Below the pieces are notes generated by a model. The model was not told where the DNA came from, did no database searches, and was given only the letters and a program-made list of their open reading frames with translations. A stretch of DNA of 64,000 nt from Proteromonas lacertae (Eukaryota; Sar; Bigyra; Opalinata; Proteromonadidae). How positions within the stretch are numbered: position 1 is the stretch's first letter; each line of letters starts with the position of its first letter. The position numbers were made by a program, and so were the translations under genes. Where the stretch lies: positions 1 through 64,000 of the forward strand of contig NGBS01000032.1 of assembly GCA_002245135.1 (NCBI GenBank), given 5' to 3'. This document shows positions 12,498 through 26,700 of the stretch, in pieces.

Positions 12498-13358
12498 AAA
12501 AACGATGAAAAACAAAATTTAGAAACGGATATAATATTTGAAGTAGAAGGAATTGGTAAAACAGTTTTAGGTTATTATTTATGTCATTATTTTAGTCATT
12601 ACTTAGCTTTTGAGAATGAAAATTACAATGTGTTATTTATATCCAACAAAAACAAGTTTTATTATTCTCCAAAAGAAAGTGGTGTGTTTATGAGAATTGA
12701 TAAATATGAAAAACCTAAAAATGGAAAATTAGTGATAATAGCTGATGATATAGTGATAAAAAGTGATGATTATGTTGATGCTGATATTATGATATTGTTG
12801 AGTAATCATTATTTAAGAAAATATAAAGAATTTCAATCCAAAAGAACTCCATTGACAATGTATATTCCACCATTTACTAGAAAAGAGGCAAAAAAATATT
12901 GTCAAGATGATGATCAAGCAGAGCAATATGGATATATTCCTGGTTTATTCATGCATAATCCTTATGAAGATAATGATTATATAGAAGGATTAATTAATGA
13001 ATATAAAAAACAATTAAGAGGGAATTCTTTTGCTAGAGTTTCCACAGAGATTGTAAATGATCCTGAGAATGGGAATATCAATTTATCTAATATTGGTTGT
13101 TATAAGTTAGAAAAAGATGATTTAACTCAAATAAAAAGGTATGATGGAATATCAGAATGTGTTATGCGTATGGTAATGAATATAATGGGTGGAATTGGTA
13201 AACGTCCAAATTTTACTACAACAAATAAGACTAGAAGAAGAAGAAGAATAGAATTTGAAATTGATGGAGATCCTTATCTTAAAAATAATAAAAGAAAGGC
13301 TGAAAGTGATGTTGATAATGGCAAAAAATCTTCATCTAAAAGAAGAAGAACAAAATAG
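12498..13358 (+). CDS. P-loop NTPase-like gene, possibly Crinkler/RHS-type
   Basis: An open frame of about 287 codons with no convincing start; it may be 5'-incomplete, or a first exon may be missing from my view. It begins with a minimal Walker A (EGIGKTVLGYYLC), then KLVIIADDIVI as a likely Walker B, then MYIPPFTRKEAKKYC and GYIPGLF. This order is reminiscent of the P-loop module of Crinkler (CRN) and RHS-type proteins, where an 'LPPL..EE..' segment precedes a 'GG.PR' motif; that is an inference from layout. The C-terminus is strongly basic (KTRRRRRIE, KKSSSKRRRTK) and looks like a nuclear localisation signal. It lies directly between duplication copy A and a decayed DPH1-tail copy. If it is a relic of an effector gene it should be treated as a fossil. 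Confidence 0.5.
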   Translation, partial: KNDEKQNLETDIIFEVEGIGKTVLGYYLCHYFSHYLAFENENYNVLFISNKNKFYYSPKESGVFMRIDKYEKPKNGKLVIIADDIVIKSDDYVDADIMILLSNHYLRKYKEFQSKRTPLTMYIPPFTRKEAKKYCQDDDQAEQYGYIPGLFMHNPYEDNDYIEGLINEYKKQLRGNSFARVSTEIVNDPENGNINLSNIGCYKLEKDDLTQIKRYDGISECVMRMVMNIMGGIGKRPNFTTTNKTRRRRRIEFEIDGDPYLKNNKRKAESDVDNGKKSSSKRRRTK

Positions 13359-13372
13359 AATCTTATTCTTTT

Positions 13373-13560
13373 TTGATTTGGTTTTTGTAAAACAATGTTT
13401 AATCCTTATGAGTTTTATTGTTGTATAGGTAAATGTGAATATAACGATATTTCTCTAAGTCATTAACAATGGTAAATGGAGTATTCCTCATATTATTAAC
13501 TAAAATATAAAGTTTTGTTGTTGTTTGTATTTTAGTGATTGAACTACTTCATTATTAACA
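13373..13560 (+). pseudogene. Decayed third copy of the DPH1 terminal exon
   Basis: The segment around 13398-13445 (CCTTATGAGTTTTATTGTTG, then ATAGGTAAATGTGAATATAA) aligns with DPH1 exon 5 at about 10160-10200. Weaker matches continue through a shared GGTAAATGG and AAGTTTTGTTG downstream. By eye about 80% identity holds over the best 60 bp, far below the ~99% of copy B, so this copy is older. No frame survives. No RING sequence follows it. Confidence 0.75.
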
Positions 13561-13622
13561 AATAGAAGTTTTTGCTTGATAAAATGTTATGATTTTTATA
13601 ATTTTAAAATTCTAGTCGTTTT

Positions 13623-14603
13623 ATGTTACATTCTTTTCAAAATTTGAAGTCTCCTATTAAAGATATATCTTCTTCTAGAGTATATTATAGAATTAATTCA
13701 TTAATAGATGAACAATAATAATATTAAGTATAATAATACGCAAGATTTAAAACAGTTTAGTAATTTATCAAATGATTCAGTTAATAATTTATTATCATAC
13801 TATAATAATAGTGAAACTGTATGTTTAAGTAGTGACAGTATTTTATTGTGTGTTTATTTTGAATAGATAGTTTTTCTATTCGTAGCAGAAGTGATTCTAT
13901 TTGTTTAATAAACCAACAATTGGAACAATGTGAAAAGAATCTTAATTATATGATAAATTCTAAAAAGAATAAAACAAACAAAATGTATGAATGCTTAAAT
14001 GATTGGAGTTCAAAAATAGAAAAAAGTGAGAAAGAAGTATGCTTATTTATCTATTAATGATATTATAGCTAGAGGAACTAAGGTTACTTCTTTCTGTAAA
14101 CAGAAGAAGATTAAGTGTATTAAATACTCCATATTCAACCAATGATTACCCAATAAACAAATCAAATAATTCTTCAGATAAACAACCAAGAATACAAACG
14201 TCATATATACCTGACAATCTATGTCGAAATTTAATTGAGAATAATATAAATAGTGAGATAATAAGTCAAATAAATAAAAACTTTGAATTAAAACAAAATG
14301 AATATGTATATATAATATAATTATATATAATAGAATAAAAAGATATATAAAATGCTGTTGAATATAAAAGAAGAGAGAATAAAGAGAGAGATATTTAGTA
14401 AATGGAAGGATCAAACGCTTAAAAGAAAAAGGAATAAAAAAGTAGAGGAAACAACCAATTTCATCAAAAGAATAGAATTGATAAGTGAAGAAATAGAAAA
14501 TAGTTTATTGGAAATAGATGAATATGAAAAATCAATAACAGGGAGAAGTAAGAGTGATAAAAGCGATATAATAATTAATGATTTAGTTAGTTTATTAATT
14601 TAG
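13623..14603 (+). CDS. Coiled-coil protein of unknown function
   Basis: Five exons (13623-13679, 13708-13837, 13867-14036, 14069-14305, 14334-14603) with introns of 28, 29, 32 and 28 bp sum to 864 nt, a 287-residue protein. The N-terminal half is rich in Asn and Ser and has a short RSRSDS motif. Two charged helical parts follow (QQLEQCEKNLNYMINSKKN; LLNIKEERIKREIFSKWKDQ). The FSKWKDQTLKRKR segment recalls a single Sfi1/centrin-binding-type helix, but one copy is too little to claim that. Gene structure is well supported by phase; function is unknown. It ends 162 bp before the dynein start. Confidence 0.65.
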
Positions 14604-14665
14604 TCAATGTAAATATGCAATAATTTACTCATAGAGTGTTCTTTGAAAAATAAAAATGAAAATAT

Positions 14666-14679
14666 GAAACGAATATAGT
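14666..14679 (+). promoter_or_regulatory. TGAAACGAATATAG element upstream of dynein-2
   Basis: It lies 100 bp before the start codon at 14766, in the sense orientation. It is one of four sense-oriented examples in the window (see 36171, 56596, 61671). Core-promoter or initiator function is inferred from position only. Confidence 0.35.
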
Positions 14680-14765
14680 TTGATGAAAAAAAGCTCGAAT
14701 TTGAATTTGAATTTCAGTTACACATTTATTATTTTTATTAGTATTGACTGAGATAAGGTAACTGG

Positions 14766-17700
14766 ATGTCTTCAAATCCTTTTAAAAGGTACGTCTACGA
14801 ATCTGTTGCAGGATTTTGTGGTACAATTCCTTCAAGTGTTTCATCAAGTATTATTGAAGAAAATTGTATTGACAAGTTATTTGATGATCCAAGGTATTAA
14901 GATTTTTCTATATTATTCCATTAATAGCACTCGTATGCTGCAAATCAGGGTAATTGGCGATTCTGTTTCAGCAGCTTCTTTCCAATGTTCGAATAACATC
15001 TCATGTGAAGCAGTACCCAATTTAATACTTGATGTTTATTTTTTTAAGCTTGAAGAAGTAAGTGTAGGTGAAGATGAGATTCAAAAGAAAATTAGTGTGA
15101 CAAGCATATCTGGAGATGCAAAGAAAGTGTTGTATACAATGCTTAGTGAAATTTACAAACCTGTAATTGATGAGTCTGTTGTATATTTATTTATTTCTAA
15201 TAATTATGTATAGAAGACAATTACTCCATTGATTAACGATTTAAGAAGTTCGTTACACAGTAGTGGTAACACTATAAGTCAAGAATTTGAGAATTGGGAA
15301 CATAATGTTGATATGAACAACCAATCAGACAAGTATCGTCAATATTTGAAATGTGCTGATGATTATCGTAATAAGATGGTTGAATTAGAGAGTAGCTTAC
15401 CACTAGAAGATTTAGAAAATGCAATTAATGATACTCATTATATTGATTTCTTAATGTCTTTTGCTAATGCTTCTGTATATATTATTAATTTTTATTATAT
15501 TAATAGCGTCGTTATTGTGATATTTATCCTGACGAAGAGATGATTCATTTAATTGATTTAATCTCAAAATCGATAGTAAAGTGTTGTATAGAATCAATTG
15601 AAGGTAATATATGGACTGATAAAATAGAGATGATATTCCCACAATTCAGAAAGATTAGAAATATCTACAATCTATGGATTGAAGTATATATATATATATA
15701 TAATATATATATTAGCAATTAACAAACAATCTCTGTTCAGATGAAGAAATGAAAGTAAAAATATTAAATTACATTCAAGAAGCATTAACTAGATTAGATC
15801 AAGTTGAAAGCTTGAGAGGTTCTTATGAAGAAATCATTAAATTATTACCACCATCCGAATTAGAGAATATTAAAAATCCATTTCAACCATTTAAATCAAT
15901 TAATGCTTTGTATTATCATCCTTCTGATAAAGATCGTTGGAATACAGCTATAAAGAAATATTCCAGCAATTTACAGTTTGCACAAACCAATGTAGTGAGT
16001 AAACTGAAAGAATTATTTGGAAGTTTAACTGAATCACCTTGTCAGTTATTAGAAGCATTTGTACGTTATCAGAATCAATTATCTGCTAATTTGGGTAATA
16101 ATAACATTAGAGATCAGTTATTAAATGAAAGACAAACATTATTGAAGTGTTTACAAACTTACATTGCAAGAGAAATAGATGAATTTAATAACGGTATAAA
16201 TTCACAAGTTCCAAACTTATCTGAAACGGCTAGTAATGTCATAAATGCATATAAGGAGAAGTATAAGATTGAAGGAATATTTAAGAAGTCATCATTATTT
16301 GTAAAAGATTTACCAAACTACAGTGAGTTTGAAAGACAGTATAATGATGCTAAAGGAATGTTAGAAGGTGAAATCAAAGCTAATTACAATGAATGGACAT
16401 CTTATGCTAATACAATTGCAGTAGATACGAATGAATTTATTAAAATTGAAGATGATGGTGTAGTTAAAGTTACATTTACTGAAGAAATGGTTACTTTTAT
16501 GAGAGATTGTAGAACTTTAAGATCTTATGTAACTGACATACCTAAAGAGATTGATACATTATTAAAAAGTGTAGATGATTCTTATAGATCAGCTGTATTA
16601 TTGAAAAGAGTAGCTAACTTCTGTAATGATCTATCTAATCGTGTTATACCTTCACAAAAGAGAATGATATTAGGTGATGTGATTGAATTCGAAGGACATA
16701 TTAAGAAAGCTAAAACAGTAGGAGAAAAAGGAATTATTAAAGACAGCTGATGTATTACAACGTGAAGCTGAATCATTAGATATGAGAATCAGAGATTTAT
16801 TACGATTACATTCAGCTGTAGGAAGAGAAGTGTTGAAATTAATGAATATTGATCGATTAAACAGAGATCGAAGAATGGAATAGACAATATCAAGTAATCT
16901 GTAAGACAATCGATTCATGTCCAGTTCAAGTAGTTAAAGATACAGAAGGCCATACTCAAGATGCAGTAGGACCTTGGAAAGATTATTGGAATCATCAATT
17001 ATACAAAGCTTTAGAAGTGAGTTATCAAATGGCATTAGAATCAATGAATAAGAAGATGAAGGAGATGAGAGCTAGTTTGGAAGTAAGAAATGGTGTTATT
17101 GAATATGATCCACCATTGTATAAGTTGAAGGAGAATTATTATAAGAATATGATTAAGATTATATCTATTCCAAAAGGATTTTAAAGGATGTAGTGAAACG
17201 AATATATTTAAGAAAATGATTAGTCAAAATGGTGAACATATGAAGAAGGCATATCAAAAAGCAGAAACATTATTTAAAAAATTAGCTGATGAGAAAGAAA
17301 GATATGTGAAATTAACTGGAGCTGGTAGAATATCTAGAGCTGAATTGAGTAAAATAATAGAAGAAAGAGTAAGTGGAATTAAACTATTTCAAGGTAATTT
17401 CTACTTAGCTGATAAGTTATTAAAAGAATGTGATCAAATCCCTGATGAAAAGAGAATTGATTGTGTTACAATTAACTACAAACCATTGAAGAATGATATT
17501 AGAAACATCATTAAAGATTTCCAAACTGAAATATTATATTACTTAAAGAAATTGATAATAAATGATGTAGGTGAAACAGTAGAATTCTTAAATGAAGGAA
17601 TTGAAACATTCAAAAATAGACCAGAGAATTTGGAATTGGAAGAAATCTTAACATCTAAAGAGAAAGTGAATGATATTGAAACAAAATATAAAGAATATGA

Positions 17701-20700
17701 AAAGAAGATAAAATTAAATCAGAATTATAGAAAATTATTACAACAAATTAACTTTGGAGGTGGTAAATCTGATTTGAGTGATATTGATGATAAATTAAAC
17801 AATGTTAGTGCTTTGAAAGATCAATTTGAGACAGGTTTTGGTGATTATAAGAGATTAATCAATCAAGAAGGAGATAAAACCAATGAAAAGATTAAAGACA
17901 AAGAAAAGGAAATTCAAAAGATACTTACTGGATTTAAATCACAATGGGATGACTTTAAACCATCTAAAATTGATAATTGGGATGATGCAACGATTGATAT
18001 GTTATTAGAAAACTTGGTAAATCAAAGAACTAAGTTTAATGAGATTAAAGAAGATGCTTCCAAGATTATATCTTATTCTGAACAATTTGGGTTAGAAATC
18101 CCTCACTTTGATGAATTGAATATGATAGAAGGTGAAATTACATCTGTAGAAAATCAATGGAATGTTTATAGAGATTATAACAATGAATTTAAAGAGATAA
18201 AGAAGACTGAATGGTTGGTATATCGTACAAGATTATACGAATTAGAAGATTTTGGTAATAAATGGAAGAAAACAGTTAAAGAGACAGTTAAAGAGATTGT
18301 ATCTGCAAGAATCTATGAACAATGTGATTTAATAGTAAGAGCAATACCTGCATTGAAGTTCTGTAAAGGAGATGTTCCATTTGAAACAGAACATTGGCAA
18401 GAATTATTCCATCAAATTGGAATGCCCAAAGGTACAAGATCTGATAAAGTCCTAGTTGGTAATTTCATTGATGTATTGGATAATGTTATTAGTAATGAAT
18501 CCTTCTGTAAGAAGTTAACTGCAAGAGCAACAGGTGAAATACGTATACGAGAAGCTGTAAGAGAATTAAAGAGTTGGACTGTACAATTTGCATTTACTAT
18601 GATGGATCATGAAGAACTAAATCGTAAAACACCATTAGTAGCTGTTTGGAAGGATTTATTCACACAATTAGGTGATAATCAGAGTTTATTAGCATCATTG
18701 AAAGATAGTGAATTCTTCAAAGCCTTTGAAGAAGAAGCAACAGTGATGGAAACTAAGATGATATCTTTAGATGAATATTTACATTCATTATATCAAATAC
18801 AAAGAAAATGGATTTATTTAGAACCAATCTTTGGAAGAGGTGCTTTACCAAGTCAACAAGATAGATTTAAACGTGTAGATACAACATTTAGAGAGATAAT
18901 GAACAATGTTAATGGTGATACTACAATCTTCAGATTAACTGATAATAGATTATTCCCTGATTTAAAGAGAAAATTAGATGATATGTTAATGCAACTAGAG
19001 AAATGTCAGAAAGCTTTAAGTGATTATTTAGAAGAGAAGAGATCAAAGATGCCAAGATTCTACTTCATTGGTGATGATGATTTATTAGAAATTTTAGGCC
19101 AAGCTCAAAACCCCAATGTTATTCAAGCCCATTTGAAGAAGTTGTTCCAAGGTATTCATTCTGTAGATTTTAGTGATGATAAACATCAAATTGTTACAAT
19201 GAAATCAATGAATGATGAAGTTGTGCCATTAAATCAACCAGTTACAATAACAGATCAAGTAGAAAATTGGTTAGATTTATTATCTAAAGAAATGAAAAAT
19301 ACATTGAAATTATTATTAGTAGATTGCTTTAAAGAGAAAGAAGTTGAATTAACAAAGTATCCAAGTCAAATATTATGTTTATCAACTACAATGCAATTAT
19401 AAGAATTGTGAAAGTGCAATTAATGGTGGAACATTAACTAAATTACATCAAAGTGTAGCTGATCAATTGAAACAATATACTGAATTAGATTTAGCCAATG
19501 ATCCATTAACATTATTGAAAGTAAAAGCATTAATATTAGATTTAATCCATCAGAGAGATGTTGCTAGTTATTTGTTAGATTCAAAAGTGAAAGAATTATC
19601 TCAATGGGAATGGAATAAACAATTAAGATTTTATCTCAATAAAACCAATGATTGTATAGCCAAGATGGTAAATGCTGAATTCTTCTATACTTATGAATAT
19701 CAAGGTAATGCACCTAAATTAGTACATACACCATTAACAGATAAATGTTATTTAACCTTAACTCAAGGTATGCATCAAGGTTATGGTGGTAATCCTTATG
19801 GTCCAGCTGGTACTGGTAAAACAGAATCAGTGAAAGCATTAGGTAATGCATTAGGAAGACAAGTACTAGGTATTCAACTGTGATGAAGGTATTGATTTCC
19901 AGTCGATGGGTAGAATATTCACTGGTTTAGTGAAATGTGGTGCTTGGGGTTGTTTTGATGAATTTAATAGATTAAAAGAAGATCAATTATCAGCTGTATC
20001 TCAACAAATTCAATTAATTCAAGCTGCTATTAAGAATAAAGATCCTACAGTTGAATTATTGAATAATGTAATAGATGTTGATCATAATGCTGGTATCTTT
20101 GTGACTATGAATCCAGCTGGTAAAGGATATGGTGGTAGAAGTAAATTACCTGATAATTTGAAACAATTATTCAGACCTGTAGCTATGTCATTACCTGATA
20201 ATGACTTAATTGCTGAAAGTATCTTACAAAGTGAAGGTTTTAATGATTCTAAAGACTTAGGTAGAAAGATTGTCTCATTATTCAACTTATCTAAACAATT
20301 ATTAACACCACAACAACATTATGATTGGGGATTGAGAGCTATGAAAGCTGTATTAGTAACAGGAGGAAGATTGATCCAAGAAGCCAAGAGAAATAAAGTA
20401 GAAATGAATAAAATCACTGAGATGGAGTTATTAATTAAAGCCATTCGTGTAAATACATTACCCAAATTGACATTCTCTGATTCTCATGTATTTATTACAT
20501 TAATTGAAGATTTATTCCCAGGAGCAAAGATAGAAGATATATCATATGGTGAATTAGAGAAATCAATTAAAGAAGTGATAGAAAGTACAAAAGGATTAGA
20601 ATTTGATTCAAAACAAGTGAGTAAGATGTTACAATTGAAGGAATCATTAGATCAACGTATGGGTTGTGTTATAGTAGGTCCATCAGGTTGTAATAAGACA

Positions 20701-23700
20701 ACATTATGGAGTATATTACAACAAGCAATGAATCATATGGGACAGAAGGTAATTACTCATGTAATGAATCCTAAATCAATGCCAAGAGAGTTGTTATTAG
20801 GTCATATGGATTTAGATACAAGAGAATGGCATGATGGTGTATTAACTGAAGCAGCAAGACAAGTAGTAAAAGAACCATTAGATGTAAGAAGTTGGATTAT
20901 ATGTGATGGTGATGTAGATCCTGAATGGATTGAATCATTAAACTCTGTATTAGATGATAATCATTTATTGACATTACCTAATGGTGAAAGAATTAACTTT
21001 GGTAACAATGTGAACTTCTTATTTGAAACACATGATTTAAGATTTGCTAGTCCTGCTACTATTAGTAGAATGGGTATGATATTCTTAAGTAATGAAGATG
21101 TTGATGTTCCAAGATTAGTAAGATCTTGGATATTAACACAAGATGAAGGTATTAGATCAAGTTTAAGTGGTTGGATTGAAGATATGTTTTATAAAGCTTT
21201 AGACTATGTAATGGATTTGAAAGCATTTATTGTTGATACAACACTAGTTGGTACTGTGAAGAATGCATTATCTCATCTTAATAAAATCACATCTAAAGGT
21301 GAATTTATTGTTGGTTTAATAAGAGGTTTTGGTGGTAATTTATCAATGGAAGATCGAGAGAATTTGGCTCGACAGATATTTGAATGGGGAGGAGAATCAC
21401 CACCAGCTGGAACTCGTAGTTTATTGAATGTAACTTATGAAGGTGATATATGTAAAGTATACTCCAATGCAGATAATGATGATAGTAATCCATTAACATT
21501 ACAACAATGTGTGAATGGTGCAGTGATTGAGACAGTTTCAGTACAAAGGAATTATGATATGATTCGTAAATGGATAGATACAATGGAACCATTTATATTG
21601 GTAGGTCCAGAAGGATGTGGTAAGAATATGTTGATAAGATATGTGTTGGATAATAAACATGGTTCAAATATTGCAGTATTAAACTGTAACTCCTCCAGTA
21701 CAGCTGAAGATGTGATTAAGAAAATCACTCAAACATGTTCGTTAGTAAGTTCAAATAAAGGAAGAGTATTTAGACCACGTGAAGGTGAGAGATTGATATT
21801 ATTCTTAAAAGATATAAATTTACCAAAACCTGATAAATATGATACTTGTATGTTAATTGCATTCTTACAACAATTATGCACTTTCCATGGTTTCTATAAC
21901 AGTGATTTAGAATTTTTAGGTTTAGAAAATATTCAAATTGTTGCTTCTATTAATCCATCAACTACAGTAGGACGTCATGTATTATCAACTCGTTTCACAG
22001 CTATTGTAAGAATAGCATATTTAGATTATCCACCCAAAGATGAATTACAATTAGTTTATAGTAAATATATCCATTCAGCATTAACAGAAATCGCAACTAA
22101 AGATCCAAAATGGAGTAGTTTAGACAATGCAATGAGATTAGCACAAACAATGGTAGATTTATATTCAGATATAAAATCACAATTCAGTATTGATGATAAT
22201 AGACATTATCTATTCACTCCAAGAGATTTAACTAAATGGATTCAAGGCTTGACTCGATATGATACAAAGAATGAGAATATATTAGATATAGTAATACACG
22301 AAATTAACAGATTATTCAGAGATCGATTAGTTGATGAAGATAGTATGTCTAAATTCGATAGTTTAGTAGTTGGCATATTTAGAAGTCTGTGGAAGTACAG
22401 TAGTGAGTTAGGAGATTCATTCTTCACTACATTAGATACTTCAAATGGTGTTGATATATCATTTGATGGTTCAGCTAGATTAAAGAGAGTTAATAAGAAT
22501 GATTTCTTAGAATTAGTCACACATGGTATTACTCAATATGAAAGAGAAGAAGCTGATTTGAATATCAAACTATTCCCTGAAGTAATAGAATCAATCTCAA
22601 AGATAGATAGAACATTGAGTCAAAAAGCTGGTTCAATCTTATTAGTTGGTAGTGCTGGTGTAGGTAGAAGATCATTGGTGAATTTAGTATCACATATGCA
22701 AAGAGCTACATTCTATACACCTCCAATAGTGAGAGAATTTACATTCAAAATGTTTTGTGATAGATTAAAAGAACCATTCCAAAAAGCAGCTATTGAGAAT
22801 GAAAATGTGATATTATTCTTAGAAGATTATCAATTAGAACAGACAAGTGTATTAGAATCAATGAATTCATTATTATCAAGTGGTGAAGTTCCTGGTATGT
22901 ATACTCATGAAGAATTAGAACCATTATTAAGTCAATTGAAAGATGAAATGAATGAAGATAATACCAATACATTTAAGAATCCATCTGAATACTTCATACA
23001 TAAGATTAAACAGAATTTACATATTGTTATATCAATGAATCCAACAGATAGTTCATTCTTAAGGAAATGTGAGAGTAATCCTGCATTGACTAATTATTGT
23101 ACGATTATATGGATGGGTAATTGGAAACAAGCATCAATGCATGAATTACCTAATCTATTATTACCTGATTTGATTAAAGGATATGAAAAGCCTGAAGAAT
23201 TGGTCAATTTACTATGCTCTATTCATAATAGTGTGAAATCAACACCAAGAGAATATATTTCATTCTTAAACTCTTACAGAGATTTATATAACTTACAATA
23301 TGAGAAAGTGAATAGTGAAAAAGAGAATTTAAAGAGTGGTTTAACTAAATTACAAGATGCTGCAAAACATGTAGATAAACTATCAACAGAAGCTATTGAA
23401 CAAAGAAAATTATTATCACAGAATCAAGCTGAAGCTGATCAAGCAATGACAAAGATTACAGAAGCATTACAAGAAGCTAATGTAAGAAGAAGTGATGTAG
23501 AACAATTACAGAAATCATTAGCAGTAGAAGAAGAAGAAATGACAAAACATAAAGCAGGAATTGAGGAAGAATTGAAAGATGTACAACCACAATTAGATGC
23601 AGCAAAGAAAGCAGTTGGTGCAATTAAGAGTGATAATTTGAATGAAATTAAATCATTTAAAATCCCTCCAGAACCAATTGTGGATGTATTAAGTGCAGTA

Positions 23701-26700
23701 TTGATGTTATTAGGTATAAAAGATACATCGTGGATGTCAATGAAGAGATTCTTAGGTGCTCATGGTGTAAAAGATCAGATTCTTAATTTCAAAGCAGATT
23801 GTATGACTAATGATATTAGAAAGTCATGTTTGAAGTTAGTCAAGGCAAAAGCATCATCCTTTGAACAAGAGAATATTTATAGAGCATCTGTAGCTGCTGC
23901 ACCTATGGCTGCTTGGGTTAAAGCTAATTTAAGATATTCCATTGTGTTAGAAAAGATTGGACCATTGAGAGAAGAGTTAAAGAAAGCAGAAGCAGCATTA
24001 CAAGCATCTAAACAGAAATTAGAAGAGAATGAAAGTGAATTGAAACATATTGATGAGAAAGTAGCCAAATTAAAAGATGATTTTGCGAAGAAGACAAGAG
24101 AAGCTGAAGTATTGAAATTGAAATTAACAGAAACAGAAAATACATTAAATAAAGCACAAAACTTATTAGGTAAATTATCTGGTGAACAAAAGAGATGGGA
24201 AAATAAGACAAATGATTTAACTAGTGAATTAAAGTCATTAGGTAAAAAGATGTTATTAGCAGCAGGTTATACAACTTATATGGGCAAATTATCAGAAGAT
24301 AAAAGAGCTGAAGTATTGAAACAATGGTTGAATATTATTGAATTCAATAGTTTTGATTTTATGAGAACATTATCAAGTGAAAGTGAGTTGTTAGTTTGGA
24401 AATCTGAAGGTTTGCCTGGTGATGATTTATCAATGCAAAATGCTATAATTATAATGAATAATCGAGAAAGAGTTCCATTTATTATTGATCCAGCTGGTGC
24501 ATCAACTATTTGGTTAGAGAATCATATTACTATAGAAAAACAAAACTCTAAATCAAAGGAAAGTGCTTTAGAAGTAATCAACAGTCAAGATCCAAGATTT
24601 GCTAATAGAGTAGAATTATCTATAAGATTTGGTAAAACATTAATCATTAATGATGTTGATGGAATAGAACCAATGTTATATCCACTAGTGAAGAAGCAGT
24701 TTACTCATCAAGGACCTCGTTTAACTGTATTAGTTGGTGATCATTTAACTGATTATCATGAGAACTTTGTATTATATTTAATCACTAGAAATCCTCAACC
24801 AATCTTACCACCAGATGCAGCTGCAATTATTGAAGAAATTAACTTTACAGTTACAAGAAGTGGTTTAGAAGGACAATTGTTAGGTGTAACTATTCAACAT
24901 GAACAACCAAAATTAGAACAGCAGAAGAGTGAGATGTTGAAGAAAGAAGAAGACTTGAAAGTACAATTATCAGGTTTAGAGAAGAAGTTATTAGAATCAT
25001 TAGCTAAATCAGAAGGTAATTTATTAGAAAATACCTCTTTAATTGAATCATTGACTATTATTAAGTCAAAATCAGAAGAAATTAGTAATGCCTTAGCAGA
25101 ATCAGCTAAGAGTAGTGAAGAATTAGATAAACAACGTAACTTCTATTTACCATTTGCACAAAACGGTTCAAAATTATACTTCTTAGTACAACAATTGAAA
25201 CATATTGATCATATGTATCAATTCTCATTAGCTTCCTTTATATCATTATTCCAGAAGACATTAGATGAGAAGATGGATGCCAAAAACTTAGAATCAAGAA
25301 TACAACTATTAACACCAAAATTGATCAACCGTATATTGGTATATGTGGCAAGATCCTTATTCAAAGAACATCAGTTATTATGGGCATTACATTTAATACA
25401 TGGTATGAAATCCGAATTATTTGAACCTAATGAATTCAGTGTATTTACTGGTGAGATAGTGCCTGATGTTAGTCAAGCTACAAATACAAGAGGAATACCT
25501 GGATGGATTCCACATGAAAGAATTCCACAATTTAACTTATTAAAAGGTCAATTCGATAATCTATCAAAAAAAGCTGATTTCAATGATGTTGATATGTGGA
25601 AGAATTGGTTTAATAATCCTGAATGTGAAAAGAACTTCCCTAGTAAAGTAATCCGTAAAGTTTCACCATTCCAAAGATTATTAATTACACAAGCATTAAG
25701 ACCTGATCGATTATTAACAGCGATGAATATATTTGCTAATGAAACATTGAATGTAGATGCAGTATCTCCACCACCAATGACAATAGCAGATATATATAAT
25801 AAAGAGAGTAGTAATACAACACCAATATTAATCATTACAACAGCAGGTGCTGATCCATCAAGTGAACTGAGTGAATTTGCACATCAACAGATTGGTATTG
25901 ATCGTTATAAGGAATTAGCTATGGGTGGAGGTCAACAGGAATTAGCAATGACTATGTTGAAGGATGCAGCTAAAGAAGGTGAATGGTTATGTTTGAAGAA
26001 TCTTCACTTGGTAGTAGCTTGGTTACCAACGTTAGAAAAGACATTGAATACATTAGAACCACATGAAAACTTTAGATTATGGTTAACTACAGAAAGTCAT
26101 AGTGAATTCCCTTCAATATTATTACAACAATCATATAAAATAACATTCGAATCTCCTCCAGGAATAAAGAAGAATTTACAAAGATCATTATCTACATGGA
26201 AAGATAAAGAAATCATCAATAGTAAGCCAATCAAACCACAATTAATGTTCTTATTAGCATGGTTCCATGCTATTATTCAAGAAAGAAGAACTTATATACC
26301 TCAAGGATGGAGTACATTCTATGAATTCTCATCAGCTGATCTTCGTACAGCTAATAATATAATAAGCATGGTATTAGAACAAAATAGTGATGATATTTCA
26401 ATAAAGACAATTCATGGATTATTTGAAAATGCAGTATATGGCAGTCGTATAAGTAATCCTTATGATTTGAAAGTATTAAATGCTTATATAAGTCAATTCT
26501 TCTCCTCTAATATGATTGATCCAAATAATACATCTAAAACAATAATGAATGGCTTTACATTACCAAATAGTAATAATCCAAATGATTATAAGAAATTATT
26601 AATTAGTTTAAGTGATAATGATACTCCAAATCTATTTGGTTTACCTCCTAATATTGAAAGATCATTACAAAGAGTAACTTCATCTCATATTGCTGAACAA

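Noticed and set aside
16725-19875. Stop-codon reassignment or programmed +1 frameshifting to explain stops in dynein-2
   Set aside because: All three stops also end genes cleanly, reading through does not restore the protein, and at 19872 the conserved VFNCDEG is encoded in the new frame before the stop.
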